Below are positions 50,823-59,306 of a stretch of 64,000 nt of DNA, piece after piece. Source of the DNA: Bacillus piscicola (GTDB taxonomy: Bacteria; Bacillota; Bacilli; Bacillales; Marinococcaceae); the NCBI RefSeq assembly GCF_022458745.1, contig NZ_JAJJJF010000001.1:124001-188000 (forward strand), given 5' to 3'. A program made the translations under genes and the position numbers. Within the stretch, counting starts at the first letter, position 1; each line of letters opens with the position of its first letter. The notes beneath the pieces are model-generated. The model searched no databases. It had not been told where the DNA came from and saw only the letters and a list, made by a program, of their open reading frames with translations.

Positions 50823-51676
50823 TCCCAGTAACGTTTGATTATGTTCGTGCCAAAAACGTAGACCAGGCCATTCAACAACTGAAAGACAGCAAAGGGGAAG
50901 GGAAGATCCTGGCAGGAGGTCACAGTCTGCTGCCGTTGATGAAAATGAGGCTGACAGAGCCACAGATGTTAATCGACATTACCGGCATCGATGCGTTAAA
51001 AGAAGTAAAAAAAGACGGAGATCGCCTCATCGTCGGCGCTCTGAATACACACAGAGAAGTATCGATTCATCCGGAAATCAAAGAACATATCCCTCTTGTA
51101 GCCGAAACAGCTCGGCAAATTGGTGATATCCAAATTAGAAACAAAGGGACAATCGGCGGCAACATTGCGCACGCAGACTCAGCCGCAGACTTACCGGCAG
51201 CCGCTTTCGTGTTAAACGCGGAAGTTCTAATCACAAACGAATTTGGAGAGCAATCCATGGATATTGACAGCTTCATTATTGGGCCGTTAATTACGATGAT
51301 GCCGGAAGACAGCATTGTGACGGGTATCTCGTTCGAAATCCCTCCCGCTCATACTGAGTCGACATACTTGAAATATTTCCACCCGGCTTCCGGGTATCCG
51401 GTCGTCGGTGTTGCAGTCGTGGCTGGCACAGACAGCAATGGTGTGATTGATTATGTGCGTGTCGGTATCACAGGTGCCGGTGACGTAGCGTTCCGTGCAA
51501 CATCTGTAGAAGAAGCGCTCATCGGTAAAACACCGTCCGAAGCTGTCATCAAAGCAGCATCCAAATCAGCCGCTGAAGATGGAGAAATGGGAAGTGACTT
51601 ATTTGCTTCAGAGGAATACCGGGAAAATCTCTGTAAAGTCTATACAGAACGCGCCTTAACTTCCGTTTTATTATAA
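50819..51676 (+). CDS. Molybdenum hydroxylase FAD subunit (CoxM-type)
   Basis: A 285-residue FAD-binding subunit. The two FAD loops are AGGHSLLPLMKMRL and TIGGNIAHADSAADLPAA. The C-terminal CO_deh_flav domain follows. It overlaps the large-subunit gene by four bases (ATGA). It passes electrons to an acceptor such as quinone or NAD. Confidence 0.94.
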   Translation: MIPVTFDYVRAKNVDQAIQQLKDSKGEGKILAGGHSLLPLMKMRLTEPQMLIDITGIDALKEVKKDGDRLIVGALNTHREVSIHPEIKEHIPLVAETARQIGDIQIRNKGTIGGNIAHADSAADLPAAAFVLNAEVLITNEFGEQSMDIDSFIIGPLITMMPEDSIVTGISFEIPPAHTESTYLKYFHPASGYPVVGVAVVAGTDSNGVIDYVRVGITGAGDVAFRATSVEEALIGKTPSEAVIKAASKSAAEDGEMGSDLFASEEYRENLCKVYTERALTSVLL

Positions 51677-51745
51677 AAGTTGGCCAGGGGCAGCACATGT
51701 GTCGTGATGCCCTTGGCTCCCCATTTTGTCAGAAAGGAGCTAGGG

Positions 51746-52624
51746 ATGACTATGCAAGAGAGTATTCGCGCCATTGAGGAAGAATTTGACAAGCACGGAT
51801 ATGTTACGGACCATGCTGTTGCTATTTCTCTCCATCTTGTCAAAATTCTTCAAAAACCGTTGTTAATCGAAGGGCCCGCTGGAGTCGGAAAAACAGAGCT
51901 TGCAAAAGTATTGGCGCAGTCATTGGGCACTAAAATGATAAGACTTCAATGTTATGAAGGACTCGATGCCGCTCATGCTATGTATGAGTGGAACTACGCC
52001 AAGCAAATGCTGCACATCCAAATGAGTAACGGCGCCGGTGCGGATCCTGCAACGATAAAAGAAGAAATCTTTAGTGAAGACTTTCTGTTAACACGACCAC
52101 TTCTGCAAGCGTTAAAAGAAGAAAAAGCTCCTGTGCTTTTAATTGATGAGATCGACCGAGCAGATGAAGAATTTGAAGCTTTTCTTTTGGAAATGCTCGC
52201 GGAATTTCAAATTTCCATACCTGAGCTTGGTACGGTACGCGCAAAAGAGCGTCCGTACATTATTTTGACCTCGAACCGTACACGCGAATTAAGTGATGCC
52301 TTGCGACGGCGCTGTCTTTATCAGTGGATGGACTTTCCCGATTTAGAGAAAGAGACGGCCATGATTAAAAAACGGCTTCCAGACATTAGCGCAAAGCTGG
52401 CTGACCAAATTGCAGCATTTATGCAAAATCTGCGTACCTTGCCGCTTTCCAAAGTTCCAGGGGGAGCAGAAAGTCTGGATTGGGCGGAATCATTGCTTTA
52501 CTTACATATCAATCAGCTAGATAAAGACATCGTGACGGAGACATTGGGGTGTTTTATTAAAGGAAAAGAAGACTGGCAAACCGTGGAGGCTGCACTTAAG
52601 GAAGAGGAGTTGCTTCATCCGTGA
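51746..52624 (+). CDS. MoxR-type AAA+ ATPase (CoxD-like)
   Basis: A 292-residue AAA+ protein: Walker A LIEGPAGVGKTEL, Walker B LLIDEIDRADEEFEAFLLEML, sensor LTSNRTRELSDALRRRC. In cox clusters CoxD-type chaperones work with a VWA protein to assemble the molybdenum-copper or molybdenum-sulfur site. Start ATG 51746 is after AAAGGAGC; the frame from 51680 is only open, not supported by a site. It overlaps the VWA gene by four bases. Confidence 0.92.
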   Translation: MTMQESIRAIEEEFDKHGYVTDHAVAISLHLVKILQKPLLIEGPAGVGKTELAKVLAQSLGTKMIRLQCYEGLDAAHAMYEWNYAKQMLHIQMSNGAGADPATIKEEIFSEDFLLTRPLLQALKEEKAPVLLIDEIDRADEEFEAFLLEMLAEFQISIPELGTVRAKERPYIILTSNRTRELSDALRRRCLYQWMDFPDLEKETAMIKKRLPDISAKLADQIAAFMQNLRTLPLSKVPGGAESLDWAESLLYLHINQLDKDIVTETLGCFIKGKEDWQTVEAALKEEELLHP

Positions 52625-53847
52625 TCTCCCCGTCACAAAACCCATCCAGCACAGGTGATGTCACGGATTATATTCTATTGTTTTGCCGGGAGCTAAGAAG
52701 AGAAGGGCTGCTCGTCGGCGTCCAGGAAGAGATCGATAGTTTAAGAGCGGTGGAGGCCATTAACATGGCTGATCAGGAACAGTATAAGTCAGCGCTTGAA
52801 ACCGTACTCTGTTCGGGGAAAGAGGATCTGCCAGTCTTTGAGAGCATTTTCCAGCGATTTTTTGAACAAGCGAACCAGACTCCGGACATGCAAAAAAGAA
52901 AGATGAAAGAGACAGCCTCTGATTCGAGTTCTCATCATAATAAAAGGAAGTCCGGCTCAAACGAAGATCAACCTAAGACATCGCAGCCGAAGCAAGGGAA
53001 GAATGTACAGCAATCGTCCTCTTCTGTCACTGATGGTGCCAATCAAGAGAATGACAACGAGGGTCTCGAGCAGGCGATTCAATTTATGGCGGCAAGAGCG
53101 AATAAGAATAGCCGAAAGACACGGGAAGCGATCATTCCTAATATTCATCAGGATGTCATGGAGCAGGCAGCTCACCGGTTTTTGAAGGTGTTAAAGCTGC
53201 GCCAGTCCCGGCGTACAGCCGCAAATGACGGGCGCCTCTTTGACGGTAGAAAGACCATTCGCCGCAGTATGCACACCGGTGGTACGCCTATTGAACTGAT
53301 GTGTAAAGGAAGGAAGCCGGAACGAGCAAAAATTGTCTTTCTCGGGGATGGCAGTCGCTCGATGTCCCCGTATACTCCCCGTTTTTTACAATTCGCTTAC
53401 TGCGTAACAGCGGCACATCGATACACGGAGACATTTCTCTTTTCAACGACATTAAGTCACGTGACATCGCAATTAAAAAGCGAAAAACAACCTCTTCCCG
53501 CCCTGCAGATGAATGAGGACTCCTGGGGGAGCGGTACGTGTATCGGCGAGTCATTGAATACGTTTGTTAACCGATATGGACCGCAATACCTGACGAAAAA
53601 CACCGTTGTTCTAGTGATGAGCGACGGGCTCGACACGAGTGAAGAGGGGTGGATGAGAAAGGCCTTGCAGGAGATAAAAAAGAAAACATCCCTTCTGATT
53701 TGGTTAAACCCTTTGTTGGGCACCCCAGGATACAGGCCGGAGCAAACAAAGATGAGAGAGGCACTGCCGTTTATCGACATTTTCTCGGAAGCTCATCAGC
53801 TGGATTCCTATTTACGTTTATCAAAAGAGATGAAAAGACAGAGGTGA
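52621..53847 (+). CDS. CoxE-like VWA-domain protein
   Basis: A 408-residue protein: N-terminal helical DYILLFCRELRREGLLVGVQEEIDSL, a Lys/Ser/Gln-rich linker (about 95-145) and a C-terminal VWA domain with MIDAS FLGDGSRSM and VMSDGLDTSEEGWM. It is the usual partner of a MoxR ATPase in the CoxDE maturation pair. GTG 52621 overlaps the stop of the ATPase gene, and the stop overlaps the XdhC start, showing a tightly coupled order. Confidence 0.9.
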   Translation: MISPSQNPSSTGDVTDYILLFCRELRREGLLVGVQEEIDSLRAVEAINMADQEQYKSALETVLCSGKEDLPVFESIFQRFFEQANQTPDMQKRKMKETASDSSSHHNKRKSGSNEDQPKTSQPKQGKNVQQSSSSVTDGANQENDNEGLEQAIQFMAARANKNSRKTREAIIPNIHQDVMEQAAHRFLKVLKLRQSRRTAANDGRLFDGRKTIRRSMHTGGTPIELMCKGRKPERAKIVFLGDGSRSMSPYTPRFLQFAYCVTAAHRYTETFLFSTTLSHVTSQLKSEKQPLPALQMNEDSWGSGTCIGESLNTFVNRYGPQYLTKNTVVLVMSDGLDTSEEGWMRKALQEIKKKTSLLIWLNPLLGTPGYRPEQTKMREALPFIDIFSEAHQLDSYLRLSKEMKRQR

Positions 53848-54962
53848 TGATGGTGGAGGAACAAAAGAGGGTAGTGGAAGCGATTCAGAAAGCGCAGGCA
53901 GAGAACAGACAATCCGTACTCATTTCCGTCGTACGAGTGAGCGGTTCCGCATATCGACGGGAAGGGGCCAAGATGTTGGTGGAAGAAAACGGAGAGATGA
54001 CAGGGATGATTTCCGGTGGGTGCCTGGAAGCTGACGTTGCGGAGACCGCCAAACAAGTATTTGAAACAGGGAAGTCCCTCCTCAAGACATACGTTATGGA
54101 TGAAGACCTCGTCTGGGGGCTCGGATTGGGATGCCCGGGAACCGTTCATTTATTCATGGAGCCAGTTCCAGTAGGGGATGACGCTTTTACTGCATGGTTA
54201 GACTGTATCGCAAAAGACAAAGAAGCCGTGATGGCAAAGATTATCGAGGAAGGCGAATTATCGAAACGGTTATTGATTCCTAAGGACGGAAGCGCTGCTG
54301 GAACGCTGGGGGACGAGCACCTGGATCAAACTATAAAGGAAGCAGCGGCGAAGAAATTTTCAGAGCGCAACCCGAAGTCAGAAACCATGCAATACACGGA
54401 CATTGCCGGCAACCAGCTTGATGTCTTTATTGATATGTATCAGCCGCCGCTTCCGCTTATTATCTTCGGAGCTGGCCATGATGCGATTCCGGTTGCTCGC
54501 TACGCGGTTTCTCTTGGAATGAAAACGACCGTTGTGGACCAACGCCCTTCCTATAACAAGGAAGAATACTTTCCGGGTACTGAACGAATCATCGCGCCTC
54601 CCCATCGTTTTGAGGATGCCGTCCACATTGATGATCGAACTTATGTCATTGTGATGAATCACCATATTGAAAAAGACAGGGACACATTAAAGTTCGTACT
54701 GCCTTCGAATGCATTCTATGTGGGGGTACTGGGGCCGCGGAAGCGCCGGGTAAAAATGCTCGAAGCTCTGAAGGAAGAAGGAGTGGAGTTTACCGACAGT
54801 CAACTGGCACGCATGCACAGCCCGATCGGATTAGACATTGGTGCTGTCACACCAGAAGAGATAGCCGTAAGCATCCTGTCTGAAATTGTTGCGGTAAAGA
54901 AAGGCCACACCGGCAGTTTTCTACAAGGGGCCGAACATATCCACGAGGCTCAAAAAGCATGA
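53847..54962 (+). CDS. XdhC/CoxI-family protein
   Basis: A 371-residue protein with the XdhC N-terminal half (RVSGSAYRREGAKMLVEENGEMTGMISGGCLEADVAETAKQ) and a C-terminal Rossmann half (IIFGAGHDAIPVARYAVSLGMKTTVVDQRPSY). XdhC-type proteins bind molybdenum cofactor, protect its sulfurated form and hand it to the hydroxylase. I start at ATG 53847 or 53850 behind AGAGGTG; the longer frame from 53649 overlaps the VWA gene and is rejected. It is coupled to mocA by a four-base overlap. Confidence 0.92.
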   Translation: MMVEEQKRVVEAIQKAQAENRQSVLISVVRVSGSAYRREGAKMLVEENGEMTGMISGGCLEADVAETAKQVFETGKSLLKTYVMDEDLVWGLGLGCPGTVHLFMEPVPVGDDAFTAWLDCIAKDKEAVMAKIIEEGELSKRLLIPKDGSAAGTLGDEHLDQTIKEAAAKKFSERNPKSETMQYTDIAGNQLDVFIDMYQPPLPLIIFGAGHDAIPVARYAVSLGMKTTVVDQRPSYNKEEYFPGTERIIAPPHRFEDAVHIDDRTYVIVMNHHIEKDRDTLKFVLPSNAFYVGVLGPRKRRVKMLEALKEEGVEFTDSQLARMHSPIGLDIGAVTPEEIAVSILSEIVAVKKGHTGSFLQGAEHIHEAQKA

Positions 54963-55582
54963 GTCAACCAGTATTCGCCGTCATTTTAGCAGCCGGCACA
55001 GCGTCCCGGATGGGGGAGCTAAAACAAGTGCTCCCGCTTCAAGGAAAGCCTATGCTTCAGCACGTCATCGACAAAGTGAGAGGCGAAGATTTTACCGAAG
55101 TAATCACAGTCCTTGGTCACGGCTCAAGTCAAGTACAAGAAGAAATAAAGGAAAAGGACCCTCGGTTCCATTGGGTGGTCCATCCTGATTACAAACAGGG
55201 ACAAAGTACGTCACTGAAATGCGGACTGGAGACGATTCGAAACCGCACGGATTCTTCTTCGTACCACGTGATGGTATTTCTCGCGGACCTGCCTTTCCTC
55301 ACCCCGGTTACCATACATCACATCTATGAAAAAGGCGCAGCAATCGCCAAATCGGCAGACGAGCCGTTTGTCGTGCGTCCCAGCTATCAAGGCATCAAAG
55401 GCCATCCTGTCTTCTTCGGACACGCGGAGCGTCTGGCGTTAGAGACGCTGCAGGGAGACGAAGGCGGCAAGCCATTAATGGCTCAAATACAGAAAAGAGA
55501 ATTCCTGCCTGTTACGGACGAAGGAATTCTTCTTGATATTGATAGAAAAGAAGACTATGCCAAAGCGCTGAAACGCGTGTAA
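54959..55582 (+). CDS. mocA: Molybdenum cofactor cytidylyltransferase (MocA-like)
   Basis: A 207-residue nucleotidyltransferase: AVILAAGTASRMGELKQVLPLQGKPMLQHVID at the N-terminus, GHGSSQVQEE, DYKQGQSTSLKCGLE and VFLADLPFLTPVTI. The N-terminal LAAGxxxRMG is the NTP-binding motif. It should convert Mo-MPT to the cytosine dinucleotide form used by CoxL/XdhA-type subunits. It ends the operon; a strong terminator follows. Its last 27 codons and that terminator are repeated at 56780-56902. Confidence 0.92.
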   Translation: MSQPVFAVILAAGTASRMGELKQVLPLQGKPMLQHVIDKVRGEDFTEVITVLGHGSSQVQEEIKEKDPRFHWVVHPDYKQGQSTSLKCGLETIRNRTDSSSYHVMVFLADLPFLTPVTIHHIYEKGAAIAKSADEPFVVRPSYQGIKGHPVFFGHAERLALETLQGDEGGKPLMAQIQKREFLPVTDEGILLDIDRKEDYAKALKRV

Positions 55583-55621
55583 AAAGCAGGAAGGCGAGAC
55601 ACTCCCACCTTCCTGCTTTTA
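55582..55621 (+). terminator. Terminator of the molybdenum hydroxylase operon
   Basis: AAAAGCAGGAAGG and CCTTCCTGCTTTT pair around GCGAGACACTCCCA at the mocA stop codon. Confidence 0.9.
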
Positions 55622-55710
55622 CGTTTACCATGAAAAACGGAACCCAAAACCAGTTTTTTACAAGATTCAGATGTTAAAATTCAAAGCATTTTCTATACGT
55701 TTGAGTTCCT

Positions 55711-56755
55711 TGTTCTTACCCCATTTTATAGATTTGACTGCTTGGGGAATAACAACGTCATAGAGCGCGAATGAAGCTATGAAATGATGCAACCGTCGAA
55801 ATAACGACATCATAGCCCCCGAATGAAGACGTGAAATCGTGTGCGAGCTGAAATAACAACGTCGTAGCGATCGTATGAAGCTATGAAAACGAGGGTTGTG
55901 TGAAATAGAGGCGTCATTGAGGTTGTATGACGTCGCGAAAAGAGGGAGGTACGGAAATAACGACGTCATAGGGCTTGTATGAAGTCGTCAAAAGGGTAGG
56001 GCGTGAAAATAGCGACGCCATCAGGGCTGTATGAAGCCATGAAAAGAAGGACTCAGTGAAATAGCGACATCATAGCCCGCGAATGAAGACGTGAAATGGA
56101 GTCCGAACCAAAATAACAACGTCAAAGAAGGCGTATGAAGCTATGAAAAGGTGGAACCGCTGCAATAACAACCTCATAACCCTCGTATGAAGCTATGAAA
56201 ACGAGGGTTGTGTGAAATAGAGGCGTCATTGAGGTTGTATGACGTCGCGAAAAGAGGGAGATACGGAAATAAAGACACCATAGGGCTCGTATGAAGTCGT
56301 CAAAAGGGTGGGGTGTGAAAATAGCGACGCCATCAGGGCTGTATGAAGCCATGAAAAGAAGGACTCAGTGAAATAGCGACATCATAGCCCGCGAATGAAG
56401 ACGTGAAATGGAGTCCGAACCAAAATAACAACGTCAAAGAAGACGTATGAAGCTATGAAAACGAGGGTTGTGTGAAATAGAGGCGTCATTGAGGTTGTAT
56501 GACGTCGCGAAAAGAGGGAGGTACGGAAATAAAGGCACCATAGGGCTCGTATGAAGTCGTCAAAAGGGTAGGGCGTGAAAATAGCGACGCCATCAGGGCT
56601 GTATGAAGCCATGAAAAGAAGGAATCGCTGCTGAAATGGCGATATCATAGCCCTCGGATGACGTCGCGGAATCGAACACGAGCAGAAATAACGCCGTCAT
56701 AGAAAGACCTGTGGGCATGAAAAAGCACCATTGCAATTTTGAAAGGAAAGGGTTA
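55711..56755 (+). repeat. Family A 52-bp repeat array, A3 (leader, units and tail)
   Basis: Leader TGTTCTTACCCCATTTTATA ... TTGACTGCTTGGGG (55711-55746) matches the leader of array A4 at 58582. About 18 units follow; a five-unit block (GAGGGTTGTGTGAAATAG and onward) recurs at 55891, 56201 and 56463. It ends in the same tail as array A2 (56700-56745). It is the only array with both recognisable ends. Confidence 0.9.
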
Positions 56756-56780
56756 GACAAGCAGGTACCTTAAGCATCTA

Positions 56781-56862
56781 ATTCCTGCCTGTTACGGATG
56801 AAGGAATTCTTTTGGATATTGATAGAAAAGAAGACTACGCAAAAGCACTGAAGCACGTGTGA
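56781..56862 (+). pseudogene. Remnant of mocA 3' end (duplicate)
   Basis: It encodes FLPVTDEGILLDIDRKEDY and the last few residues before a stop, the same as the last 27 codons of mocA with a few silent or conservative changes, and has no start or upstream part. The duplicate includes the terminator. It reads in the same direction as mocA, 1280 bases away. Confidence 0.85.
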
Positions 56863-56870
56863 TAAGCAGG

Positions 56871-56902
56871 AAGGCGAGACACTCCCGCCTTCCTGCTTTT
56901 AT
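56871..56902 (+). terminator. Duplicate of the mocA terminator
   Basis: Nearly identical to 55590-55621; AGCAGGAAGG and CCTTCCTGCT stem and T run conserved. Confidence 0.85.
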
Positions 56903-57330
56903 CATAGGTCCTGACCTATTGCCTGCGACTGATCACCGTGTCGTCCTTGGGTTAACCAGCTCCGGGTGATGTATTCACCTAGCGCCCCCTTTTGAGGGAC
57001 CCAACTACTGTGAGAGGCCGTAGGCGAATCTATCGGCTTATGTAGAATATGGATAATATGATGATAGATTATCTCCAACTTCAGGAAAAGCAAACAACAA
57101 CTGTCGGTATTCATCGTTACTAAAGCCTGTCATAAAGCAACCATCGTTTCCTTGGAAACAGTGAAAACGGCCACAAATCCAACAAGGTCCCATGACTATA
57201 TGCCATTCATTGCAAGAATTGTCAGAACGACACAAGGAGAAAAGAATGATTTTTATGAAAATATATTTAAATATTATGAATTGAATGTTTAAATAATGTA
57301 ACAGCCATATTATTACTCATTTACAATTTA
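56903..57330. other. Unassigned GC-structured stretch between array and carboxypeptidase
   Basis: No clear gene. 56950-57030 has several short inverted repeats such as GGTGA-TGTAT-TCACC and a C/G-rich CGCCCCC...GAGGG part. The minus strand holds a 65-codon frame (57038-57235) with a CWICGRFHC motif but only a TTG start without a ribosome site; it may be the remnant of a small zinc-binding protein. I cannot assign either part. Confidence 0.3.
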
Positions 57331-57347
57331 TTAACAGGAGGGGTTCG

Positions 57348-58481
57348 ATGAGTAAACAAAAAGCCTTTTATGCAGTACTTATCGTCAGTCTGGTTATGTC
57401 TATGTTTGGGGGGACGGCCTTCGCAAAACCGGACCGTATCCCTGGAGGACCATCTACGGAAGGGAACACAAATATTTCAAGTATTGTTACATATGAGGAG
57501 ATGATTCAGGAGCTGGACAAGCTGGAAAAGCGCAGCAAAGGCAGCCTGGAAATCATGACATTGGACGAGCTTAAATATGAACCTGGGAAAAGTGAAGCAG
57601 GACGGGATCTTTATGTGGCCAAAATCGGGGAAGGCGATGAAAAAGTATGGATTCAAGGTCGGATACATGGGAATGAACCATATGGAACGGAAACCATTTT
57701 AAACGTTATCAAAAGTCTTGTTTCGAACGGATCACCGACGTATGAAACGTTGAGAGAAGAACTGACTTTTTATTTCATCCCGATGTATAACCCGGATGGA
57801 AGCGAAAAAAACATTCGCCATACGCTGCTGGCAGAAGATGAAACTAGGATTGATTTAAATCGGGATTGGGCAGAAGATGGATTTGCGGCTTCAGAATCTC
57901 TCTCTTACTATTCTTACTGGGCAGATGTCAAGCCTGACTATGCCATTGATATTCACCATCAAGGCTTGAAAACCCAGTACGGCACAAATAAAGCAGTCAC
58001 GATGTCGCTAGGTATTTCTCTTGCACCAGATGGCCCTACCCTGCCTTATATCGAAGACGGGGCATACAATGATTTGACTCGGCAAATGCAAGTATATGTA
58101 TACGATGCTTTGAACGATTATGGAAATATTAACATTGACCGCTACACGGTAGGTGGCGGCGACTACGTCATTGACATTAAAGGCGGTGTCACTTCTGCCA
58201 TGATGTTGGGTTTGAATTATGAGGGCATCAATGCGGACGGACACAGTAACCCGGCTATTTTCTTTGAAACCTCTGGTAATACAAGAGACGGAAGTTTGGG
58301 ACAAAAATCCAGAGGCAAGCTCATCCGCCAAAATGTCCGTGGGCTTGAAAGTCTGCTGTACGGCATCGCTACGGACGAAGTAAAAGACGTCGATCCCAAT
58401 CGGTGGGACGAGATCCCTATCTCTCCTATTAAAGGATATCTAACGGACGATGGTGTTATTGAAATTGATAACGAAAATTAA
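57348..58481 (+). CDS. Secreted zinc carboxypeptidase, M14 family
   Basis: A 377-residue exported metallopeptidase. Signal peptide AFYAVLIVSLVMSMFGGTAFA. The zinc motif HxxE is in IQGRIHGNEPYGTE (about residue 107-110), the third ligand His in AIDIHHQG, Arg/Asn substrate residues in DLNRDWA, and the catalytic Glu in NPAIFFETSGN. ATG follows AGGAGGGG. It removes C-terminal residues from peptides or opens cell-wall-derived peptides outside the cell. It stands alone between two repeat arrays. Confidence 0.92.
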   Translation: MSKQKAFYAVLIVSLVMSMFGGTAFAKPDRIPGGPSTEGNTNISSIVTYEEMIQELDKLEKRSKGSLEIMTLDELKYEPGKSEAGRDLYVAKIGEGDEKVWIQGRIHGNEPYGTETILNVIKSLVSNGSPTYETLREELTFYFIPMYNPDGSEKNIRHTLLAEDETRIDLNRDWAEDGFAASESLSYYSYWADVKPDYAIDIHHQGLKTQYGTNKAVTMSLGISLAPDGPTLPYIEDGAYNDLTRQMQVYVYDALNDYGNINIDRYTVGGGDYVIDIKGGVTSAMMLGLNYEGINADGHSNPAIFFETSGNTRDGSLGQKSRGKLIRQNVRGLESLLYGIATDEVKDVDPNRWDEIPISPIKGYLTDDGVIEIDNEN

Positions 58482-58538
58482 TTGATTTGGCAATAAATCC
58501 AGCCGGCCTCCTTGGATGGAAGGGAGCCGACTACGGAG

Positions 58539-58575
58539 AAGACCATAGGTGTTTCTGAACCTATGGTCTTTTCTA
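58539..58575 (+). terminator. Terminator of the carboxypeptidase gene
   Basis: AGACCATAGG and CCTATGGTCT around a 10-base loop, then TTTCT. Confidence 0.88.
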
Positions 58576-58581
58576 TTGTAT

Positions 58582-59225
58582 TGTTCTCACACCATTTTAT
58601 GGACTTGACTGCTTGGGGAATAACAACGTCATCGAGCGCGTATGAAGCTGTGAAATGATGCAACCGCCGATATAAAGGCTCCATAGCCCATGGATGACGT
58701 CGCGAAACGAGGAAGGTGCAGAAATAACGACGTCATAGGGCTTGTATGAAGTCGTCAAAAGGGTAGGGCGTGAAAATAGTGACGTCATCGGGGCTGTATG
58801 AAGCCTTGAAAAGAAGGACCCAGTGAAATAGCGACATCATAGCCCATGGATGAAGACGTGAAATCGAGTGCGAGCAGAAATAACAACGTCAAAGAAGACG
58901 TATGAAGCTATGAAAACGGGGGTTGTGTGAAATAGAGGCGTCATCGGGATTGTATGACGTCGCGAAACGAGGGAGGTGCGGAAATAACGACGTCATAGGG
59001 CTCGTATGAAGTCGTCAAAAAGGGAGGGTGTGAAAATAACGGCTGCATGGAGGGGGTATGAAGCCATGAAATGATAGAACCGCTGAAATAACGACAGCAT
59101 AGCCCGCGAATGAAGACGTGAAATGGAGTCTGAACCAAAATAACAGCGTCATAGAGGTGGTATGAAGCTATGAAATCAGAAGTCGTTTGAAATAGCGGTA
59201 CCATCGGAGTTGTGTGACGTCGCGA
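58582..59225 (+). repeat. Family A 52-bp repeat array, A4
   Basis: Twelve or so units begin after a leader that matches that of A3. The order of unit types (GAGGCGTCAT, AACGACGTCATAGGGCT, AGCGACATC) repeats that of arrays A2 and A3. It fills the gap between the carboxypeptidase (+) and YtkA-like (-) genes. Confidence 0.9.
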
Positions 59226-59255
59226 TTACGTGTTAGTGAATAAAAGAAACGTTAA

Positions 59256-59291
59256 AACAAGGCCGGTTTTAAGAAACGGCCCTGTTCCAAA
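59256..59291 (-). terminator. Terminator of the YtkA-like lipoprotein gene
   Basis: On the minus strand AACAGGGCCG and CGGCCTTGTT arms are followed by a T-rich run, just after the stop codon at 59307. Confidence 0.7.
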
Positions 59292-59306
59292 GCGGTATGA
59301 ATATAT

